From assembly GCA_041648755.1 (NCBI GenBank), contig JBAZOJ010000044.1, positions 1 through 18,342 of the forward strand: a stretch of 18,342 nucleotides of DNA. Reading direction: 5' to 3'. Shown here one piece after another: positions 13,267-18,342 of the stretch (position 1 is its first letter; each line of letters begins with the position of its first letter). Both the position numbers and the translations under genes were made by a program. Below the pieces are notes generated by a model. That model was not told the DNA's origin, searched no databases, and was given only the letters and a program-made list of their open reading frames with translations. This DNA is from JBAZOJ01 sp041648755. GTDB taxonomy: Bacteria; Planctomycetota; B143-G9.

Positions 13267-15755
13267 GAATGCGCGAGATCTCTCGCGTCCTTATTGCCTT
13301 GTTCCTTGCGCTGCTGGGCGTGTTTTTCGCCCTGGCGCTGTTGTCCTATTCCAGCAGCGACATCTCGTTCATGACTTCCTACCCGACTCCGCGCGGAACC
13401 TCCAATTTCTGCGGGCCTGTCGGGGCGTGGTTCTCATATCAGATGCTCAAGCTGTTCGGGCTCGCGGCATACACTATCATCCTGATACCCATCGGCTTCG
13501 CGATCCTGATGTTCAAGGAGCAGGAGATTGACGGCTTCTGGTTCAGGCTTTTCGGGATGCTGCTGTTCGTGTACGCGCTGGCTTCCCTGGCGGCTCTTAT
13601 TGACGGTCGCAAGCTCTTTGGCCTCATCGCGACACCCTTGACCGATCCGGTCGCTGTGGGGTTGCCGATTTCATATGGCGGGCTCATCGGCCGCGAATTC
13701 TCGCTCTGGCTCTCGAGCATTGCCGGTATGATCGGCGCGATTCTCATACTGATTGTCGTGCTGTTCGGCGCTGCGGTAATCGCCAGCAATCTCGCCGTTT
13801 ACGAGTGGACACGCGACTTCATCGTCGACAGGATTCACAAGGCGCGCCAGAAGTCCAAACACAAGGGCGAGGTCGGTGGAGTGTTGAAACCCGGTCCGCC
13901 TGCTCCCGCGCCGCAGCCCGAGATTCCCGCGGCCCCGGTCGTTTCGGCCAAGCCGGAGCCCGTGGAAGAAGAACCTGAAGAAGAACCGGAGGACGAGCCG
14001 GAGGAAGAAGACGAGGACGAGAAGCTTGAGGAGAAGGAGCCGGTAAAGGCTCCTCCCCGGAAGAAGGTTCCGGATACGCCGCAACCGGCATTGTTCGACC
14101 TCGATGACGGCAAGCCGAGAACCCGCGCCGGAGTGCCCGGCCCGTACAGCGACTACAAGCTTCCACCGATCACTCTTTTCGACGAGCCCATCACGGTGCG
14201 CAAGGACTTCCAGAAAATCACAGAAGAACGGGCGCGCGTCATAGAGAAGTGCCTGGCGGATTTCTCAATCGAGGCCAAGGTTGTCAACTGGGAAACCGGG
14301 CCTGTAGTCACGTTGTTCGAAATCGAACTGAAGCCCGGCATCAAGGTTGGAAGCGTCAGCTCGCTTGCGGATAACCTTTCGATGACCCTCAGCGCGCAAT
14401 CCCTGCGAATAATCGCGCCCATCCCCGGAAAGCCGACGGTCGGAATCGAGCTTCCGAATCCGGAGATGGAGATCGTGAAGTTCCGGGAGCTGGCCGAGCA
14501 CCCGTCCTTTGCGCATACAAACTACAGGCTTCCGGCGTTTCTGGGCAAGCAGGGCGCTGGCGAGCCGCTTATCGCAGATCTCACCAAAATGCCGCACATT
14601 CTCATCGCGGGCGCGACGGGCAGCGGCAAGTCCGTCTGCATCAACGCGCTGATTATGACTCTGCTGGCCTATCGCAGGCCCGACGAGGTCAAGTTTATCC
14701 TCATCGACCCGAAGATGGTCGAGTTGTCAGGATATCAGAACGTGCCGCACCTTATTACACCGGTTGTAACGGATATGCGTCAGACCCCCGGCGTGCTCGA
14801 ATGGGCCGTGAGCGAGATGGAAGACCGTTATCGCCTGTGCAGCAGGACGGCCGTGAGGGACATAGTCGGCTACAACAAGATCGGCGCGGACGGATTGGAC
14901 ACGATAATCACCGATCCCGAGGAGCGCGAGAAATTTCCCGACCACCTTCCGTACATTGTCATCGTGGTTGACGAGCTCGCCGACCTCATGATGATTGCCA
15001 GGAAGGAAGTCGAGTGGTCCATAACGAGGCTCGCGCAGAAGTCGCGCGCCATCGGTATCCACATCGTGCTCGCGACGCAGCGGCCCTCCGTCAACGTCAT
15101 CACAGGCCTTATCAAGGCCAACATGCCTTGCAGGCTTTCGTTCCAGGTATCCCAGAAGGTTGACTCGCGCACGATTCTTGACCAGAACGGCGCTGAGGCC
15201 CTTTTGGGCAGAGGCGACATGCTGTTCCAGCCGCCCACCTCGCCGCGGCTTATCCGCGCGCAGGGCGTGTTCATCTCGGACGAGGAGATCAAGAAAGTAC
15301 TTGAATTCATCCGTGCCCAGGCCTCTCCGCAGTACAATGAGAAGCTCAACCGCGCAGCCCAGAAGTCGATCGAGGCGCACAAGGGCGATTCGCTCTCCAA
15401 GAAGCCGGGCGACTTCGAAGGCGGGGGCGTGTCGGGCGGGAAGCGCGGAAGCTACACCGGCGGCGATGCCGCTGAGGGCTCGGGCGGGGATGGCGAAGAT
15501 TACGAACTCACCCCCGACGGCCTCGATCCCCTTTTCGAGGATGCCGTGGAAGTAGTCATCGAGAATCAGCGCGGCTCAGTGTCACTGCTGCAAAGAAGGC
15601 TCACGGTCGGCTACGGCAGAGCTTCCCGCCTTATAGACCAGATGGAACAGCAGGGCATCCTTGGCCCGTATCGGGGCTCCAAGCCGCGCGAGATATTGTT
15701 CACCCTTGAAGAGTGGCGAGCCAAGAAGCGCGGCACGGAAGGCGGAGCGAAATGA
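13263..15755 (+). CDS. ftsK: DNA translocase FtsK/SpoIIIE
   Basis: FtsK is a hexameric DNA pump at the division septum that clears and sorts chromosomes. The 830-residue protein has four N-terminal membrane segments (about 10-30, 53-85, 92-112, 147-180). A Pro/Glu-rich linker of roughly 100 residues follows (about 200-300, including a run of acidic residues). Next come the motor, with Walker A GATGSGKS (450-457) and Walker B VIVVDELAD (Asp570, Glu571), then LATQRPSVNVITGLIKAN. The C-terminal winged-helix gamma domain (about 758-820, GSVSLLQRRLTVGYGRAS) normally reads KOPS-type polar DNA motifs. A Gly/Ser-rich spacer precedes it. The linker is shorter than in E. coli FtsK. The start overlaps the uppP stop by 4 nt. 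Confidence 0.97.
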   Translation: MRMREISRVLIALFLALLGVFFALALLSYSSSDISFMTSYPTPRGTSNFCGPVGAWFSYQMLKLFGLAAYTIILIPIGFAILMFKEQEIDGFWFRLFGMLLFVYALASLAALIDGRKLFGLIATPLTDPVAVGLPISYGGLIGREFSLWLSSIAGMIGAILILIVVLFGAAVIASNLAVYEWTRDFIVDRIHKARQKSKHKGEVGGVLKPGPPAPAPQPEIPAAPVVSAKPEPVEEEPEEEPEDEPEEEDEDEKLEEKEPVKAPPRKKVPDTPQPALFDLDDGKPRTRAGVPGPYSDYKLPPITLFDEPITVRKDFQKITEERARVIEKCLADFSIEAKVVNWETGPVVTLFEIELKPGIKVGSVSSLADNLSMTLSAQSLRIIAPIPGKPTVGIELPNPEMEIVKFRELAEHPSFAHTNYRLPAFLGKQGAGEPLIADLTKMPHILIAGATGSGKSVCINALIMTLLAYRRPDEVKFILIDPKMVELSGYQNVPHLITPVVTDMRQTPGVLEWAVSEMEDRYRLCSRTAVRDIVGYNKIGADGLDTIITDPEEREKFPDHLPYIVIVVDELADLMMIARKEVEWSITRLAQKSRAIGIHIVLATQRPSVNVITGLIKANMPCRLSFQVSQKVDSRTILDQNGAEALLGRGDMLFQPPTSPRLIRAQGVFISDEEIKKVLEFIRAQASPQYNEKLNRAAQKSIEAHKGDSLSKKPGDFEGGGVSGGKRGSYTGGDAAEGSGGDGEDYELTPDGLDPLFEDAVEVVIENQRGSVSLLQRRLTVGYGRASRLIDQMEQQGILGPYRGSKPREILFTLEEWRAKKRGTEGGAK

Positions 15756-17176
15756 GCCGCGGAACTGCTCCATTCCCAGGGGGTCTTTCTTCCCACGGCG
15801 TGATGAAGGTCGTTCCGCCGAGAATGTCCATTATAAGCCTCGGCTGCGCGAAGAATGCCACACTCAGCGAGGAAGTCGCCGCGCGATTCGGCATGGCCGG
15901 ATATGTCATTTCCGCGGACCCGTCGTCCTCGGATGTCGTCATCCTGAACACCTGCGGTTTTATCGCCAACGCGCGGGAAGAAGTGATGCGCGAGTTGAAG
16001 ACCCTCGCTCCCTGGCGCAAGGCAGGCGCGATAAAGTACCTGGTCGGCTATGGCTGCATGGTGCAGGGGTTCCTCGATGAACTGCAGAATGGATTTCCAC
16101 AAGTAGATCTATGGGTGGGATCCGCGAGTCCCGACCGGCTGTTTTCGCTTATCCAGGCAAAGACTCGCGGCGTCTGGCTGCAGGTGGGCTGGGACAAACT
16201 GAGCGGGAACGTGCCCGTTCGTCTGTACTCTACCCCCGCATCCTACGCCTACATTCGGATTTCCGACGGCTGCAACAACCTGTGCGGCTACTGCTCGATT
16301 CCGCGACTCAGAGGGCCGCTGCGTTCACGGCCCAGGATGACCGTGCTCCGGGAGGCGCAGGAGATTGTCGCGTCAGGCCGCAAGGAGATCGTGCTGATAG
16401 GTCAGGACATCGCGGCCTTTGGTCGCGAGCGCGGGAACGGCGAACTTCCGGAATTGATCCGGAGGCTCGGCGCGCTCGAAGGGCTGGAGTGGCTGCGACT
16501 CCTGTATCTGCATCCTGCAAATATCACCGACGAGATTATCGAGGCGTTTGCCTCCGCGCCCAAGGTGGTTCCGTACCTGGACATCCCGATACAGCACCTG
16601 GATGACAAAATCCTCGCGGCGATGGGACGGAAAACGACCTGGAAGCAGATTCGCACGTTGTTCGACAAGATTCGTAACGCCCGGCCCGACACGGCTTTCA
16701 GGACTTCGATCATCGTTGGCTTCCCCGGTGAGGGTAAGCCGGAATTCACCCGCCTGCTGAAGCGGCTCGATGAACTGGACGTCACGCATGTGGGCGCCTT
16801 CACCTACAGTCCGGAGAGGGACACAAAGGCGTTCGAGCTTGGCGACACGGTTTCGAAAAGGGAGAAGCAGGCCCGCATGGACGAATTGATGGCCGCGGCC
16901 CAGGAACGCGCCTTTGCCCTGAGTGAATCGCGTATCGGCGTGCGTACCCCGGTACTGGTGGATTATGTTGCCGAACGGGACGGCAAAGACGTGTCAATTG
17001 GCAGGACTCCGTGCGAGGCTCCCGAGGTCGACGGAGTGGTAATTGTCGAGGGTGCGCATGAGCCGGGGACGATGCTGGATGCCCGGATTACGGCGGCAGA
17101 GGGATATGATTTGACCGCCAGAATAGTCCGAACAAAGGCCCGCCGCGCCCCTGAAAACGTTGACACCCCCGGATAG
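15752..17176 (+). CDS. rimO: ribosomal protein S12 methylthiotransferase RimO
   Basis: RimO adds a methylthio group to an aspartate of ribosomal protein S12. The 474-residue protein has the N-terminal cluster cysteines 32 (SLGCAKN), 68 (NTCGF) and 102 (YGCMVQG). The radical SAM CX3CX2C is at 174/178/181 (CNNLCGYC), followed by the RimO/MiaB motifs DIPIQH and FIVGFPGE-like IIVGFPGEG, and a C-terminal TRAM domain (about 398-470). The pattern LGCAKNATLSE fits RimO better than MiaB. The start at 15752 overlaps the ftsK stop (ATGA) and has GGAG 4 nt upstream. It leaves about 20 residues more than usual before the first cysteine, so the ATG at 15803 is an alternative, though it lacks a ribosome binding site. 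Confidence 0.93.
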   Translation: MSRGTAPFPGGLSSHGVMKVVPPRMSIISLGCAKNATLSEEVAARFGMAGYVISADPSSSDVVILNTCGFIANAREEVMRELKTLAPWRKAGAIKYLVGYGCMVQGFLDELQNGFPQVDLWVGSASPDRLFSLIQAKTRGVWLQVGWDKLSGNVPVRLYSTPASYAYIRISDGCNNLCGYCSIPRLRGPLRSRPRMTVLREAQEIVASGRKEIVLIGQDIAAFGRERGNGELPELIRRLGALEGLEWLRLLYLHPANITDEIIEAFASAPKVVPYLDIPIQHLDDKILAAMGRKTTWKQIRTLFDKIRNARPDTAFRTSIIVGFPGEGKPEFTRLLKRLDELDVTHVGAFTYSPERDTKAFELGDTVSKREKQARMDELMAAAQERAFALSESRIGVRTPVLVDYVAERDGKDVSIGRTPCEAPEVDGVVIVEGAHEPGTMLDARITAAEGYDLTARIVRTKARRAPENVDTPG

Positions 17177-17187
17177 TTGGCTATAAT
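17160..17187 (+). promoter_or_regulatory. internal promoter for the lipoprotein gene
   Basis: Perfect TTGACA (17160-17165), 16 nt spacer and perfect TATAAT (17182-17187). The -35 lies in the last codons of rimO. The site gives the two downstream genes their own transcription. Confidence 0.75.
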
Positions 17188-17208
17188 CCGCACCCTTTGG
17201 AGGACGCT

Positions 17209-17610
17209 ATGGCTTATAGACTTTGCTCTCTCGCAATCATAAGCCTTTTGCTGCTCTTCGCAGGCTGCAGTATCAAGGGTGATGATCGTCCTGCCAACCA
17301 GGGCGAGGCCGCGAAGTACCTTGCGGATATCCCTGTGCCGGTAGGGTTTAAGATGCTTTCGACCTCGTACAGTTCGACTTCGGGCAATACGCGGGTCGGG
17401 TCGTTTCTGCTCAAGGGCAAGGAGCATCCGTCGTTCGTCCAGGAGTTTTACCGGAGCGCGATGCCCAAGCTGGGCTGGGAAATCTACAGCGAGGAATCGA
17501 CGCCCAGTGGCCATGAATCGCTGATGTACATGCGCAAGAGCGGTACGGTCTGTGTTATCAAGATTACCCGCAAGATGCGGGCGACCAATATCGAAATACA
17601 AGTTCGTTAG
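17209..17610 (+). CDS. small lipoprotein of unknown function
   Basis: The 133-residue protein has a lipoprotein signal peptide: a basic start, a hydrophobic core (LAIISLLLLF) and a lipobox FAGC with Cys20. Residue +2 is Ser, not Asp, so under the E. coli sorting rule it would go to the outer membrane. The mature part is a compact domain with IPVPVGFKMLS, a FVQEFYRSAMPKLGWEI helix region and a C-terminal strand pattern (VCVIKITRK, IEIQVR). I do not recognise a characterised family. GGAGG lies 5 nt before the ATG at 17209; an in-frame TTG four codons earlier overlaps that site and is not used. It is followed after 15 nt by a membrane-anchored helical protein, so they may work together at the envelope. 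Confidence 0.85.
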   Translation: MAYRLCSLAIISLLLLFAGCSIKGDDRPANQGEAAKYLADIPVPVGFKMLSTSYSSTSGNTRVGSFLLKGKEHPSFVQEFYRSAMPKLGWEIYSEESTPSGHESLMYMRKSGTVCVIKITRKMRATNIEIQVR

Positions 17611-17625
17611 CCAGGAAAGCTCAGG

Positions 17626-18342
17626 ATGGCAAACAAATCTTCCAGAAGGAATCAAGTAGATCCCCTCGATGACCTGATCGGCATAGATATGCCGTCAGGC
17701 GACGCGACCCCGGCGCATGAGAAGCTGAAAAACTTCTTCGTAGCCTACTACAAGCCGGTTGCCGTGTTGCTGGCCATCGTCATTCTCTTTGGCGTGGCCC
17801 TGTACGTCTATTCCACCGTGCAGAACAAGAAGATGCTCTCTGCAGTGGCCAAGCTGAAAGACGCAGACTCCTACGAGAAGATCACGGATCCAGAGCTGAT
17901 CAACCTCGTCAAGGGCACCCCGCTTGAGTACGAATGGAACGTCAAGAAGCTCGAGCGCATGGTCAATCGGAAGAGACCCGGCGAGGGCAGCAAAGAGATC
18001 GACTACCAGAGCTACATCGACGAGGCCGAGAAGTTCCTCGAGAAGTATCCTCGCTATGCCTCTGCACCGGTGATCCGCTACAACGTGGCAACATACTACG
18101 TTTTCCTGGGCCAGATTGACAAGGCCATCGAGAACTACAAGAAGGTTGCCGAGCATCCCGAAGCCCGTCTATTCAAGGAAGTCGCCGAGCGCGAAATCGA
18201 ACTCCTCAATGACTACAAGAAAGACCCCAAGCTGGATGAGAACTACCGCGCTGCCTTAGAGGCTCACGGTAAGGAATTGCTCGCAACTCCAACTCCGTTG
18301 CCTTCACCCACCGGTCCCGTAACGTTGCCATCGGTTCCGCCG
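17626..18342 (+). CDS. membrane-anchored TPR-like protein, C-terminus missing (runs off the right edge)
   Basis: The reading frame is open for 239 codons to the end of the window. After a hydrophilic start comes one membrane segment at about residues 45-65 (VAVLLAIVILFGVALYVYST). A helical region follows with TPR-like repeats (SYIDEAEKFLEKYPRYASAP, then YFLG-type YVFLGQIDKAIENYKKVAEHP), then a Pro/Thr-rich stretch (ATPTPLPSPTGPVTLPSVPP) at the edge. The layout (short cytoplasmic start, single anchor, outside TPR) resembles YfgM-type helpers of the Sec and outer-membrane assembly systems, but this is only architectural. AGGA lies 9 nt before the ATG. It is probably co-transcribed with the lipoprotein. 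Confidence 0.85.
   Translation, partial: MANKSSRRNQVDPLDDLIGIDMPSGDATPAHEKLKNFFVAYYKPVAVLLAIVILFGVALYVYSTVQNKKMLSAVAKLKDADSYEKITDPELINLVKGTPLEYEWNVKKLERMVNRKRPGEGSKEIDYQSYIDEAEKFLEKYPRYASAPVIRYNVATYYVFLGQIDKAIENYKKVAEHPEARLFKEVAEREIELLNDYKKDPKLDENYRAALEAHGKELLATPTPLPSPTGPVTLPSVPP

Overview
This 18.3 kb window looks like chromosome from an uncultivated, GC-rich, anaerobic, Gram-negative (two-membrane) bacterium. Anaerobiosis is inferred from an [FeFe]-hydrogenase maturase (HydG) and three further radical SAM enzymes. A second membrane is inferred from a lipopolysaccharide-core-type glycosyltransferase and a lipoprotein. Nothing here fixes the phylum. The housekeeping order yicC-gmk-rpoZ-coaBC is conserved across many phyla.

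Layout. (1) 1-51 is the start of an unknown minus-strand gene with a clear sigma70-type promoter. (2) 101-678 holds no credible gene but contains about 147-148 bp tandem repeats rich in CACGAA/CGCGAA, decaying towards the next gene. (3) 679-4026, minus strand, is a tight four-gene operon. It starts with a 122-residue protein that has a CxxCC/GG-rich head and a bacterial Ig-like (Big_5-like) tail, followed by three different radical SAM enzymes with SPASM or twitch-type C-termini, overlapping by 1, 4 and 4 nt. This is the strongest candidate for an undescribed peptide- or protein-modifying system. (4) 4332-5246 is a class I (DhnA/FbaB-type) aldolase with its own promoter and a strong intrinsic terminator, followed by hydG (5365-6792). 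(5) A family 2 glycosyltransferase (6789-7562) runs convergently to hydG. (6) 7697-17176 appears to be one eleven-gene housekeeping operon: tpiA-secG-pyrE-yicC-gmk-rpoZ-coaC-coaB-uppP-ftsK-rimO, with gaps of 16 nt or less and several overlaps. (7) A new promoter inside the end of rimO drives a small lipoprotein and a membrane-anchored repeat protein that runs off the right edge.

How the genes work together. The right half carries glycolysis (TpiA), protein export (SecG), pyrimidine, GMP and CoA synthesis (PyrE, Gmk, CoaC/CoaB), transcription (RpoZ), RNA turnover (YicC), cell-wall lipid carrier recycling (UppP), chromosome segregation (FtsK) and S12 modification (RimO). The left operon looks like a self-contained substrate-plus-maturases cassette: the small protein is the presumed substrate, the first radical SAM enzyme carries an N-terminal domain resembling a peptide-recognition (PqqD/RRE) fold, and the other two look like diverged paralogues. 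No peptidase, transporter or immunity gene is seen beside it.

All domain calls come from reading motifs by eye; no database or structure search was run.
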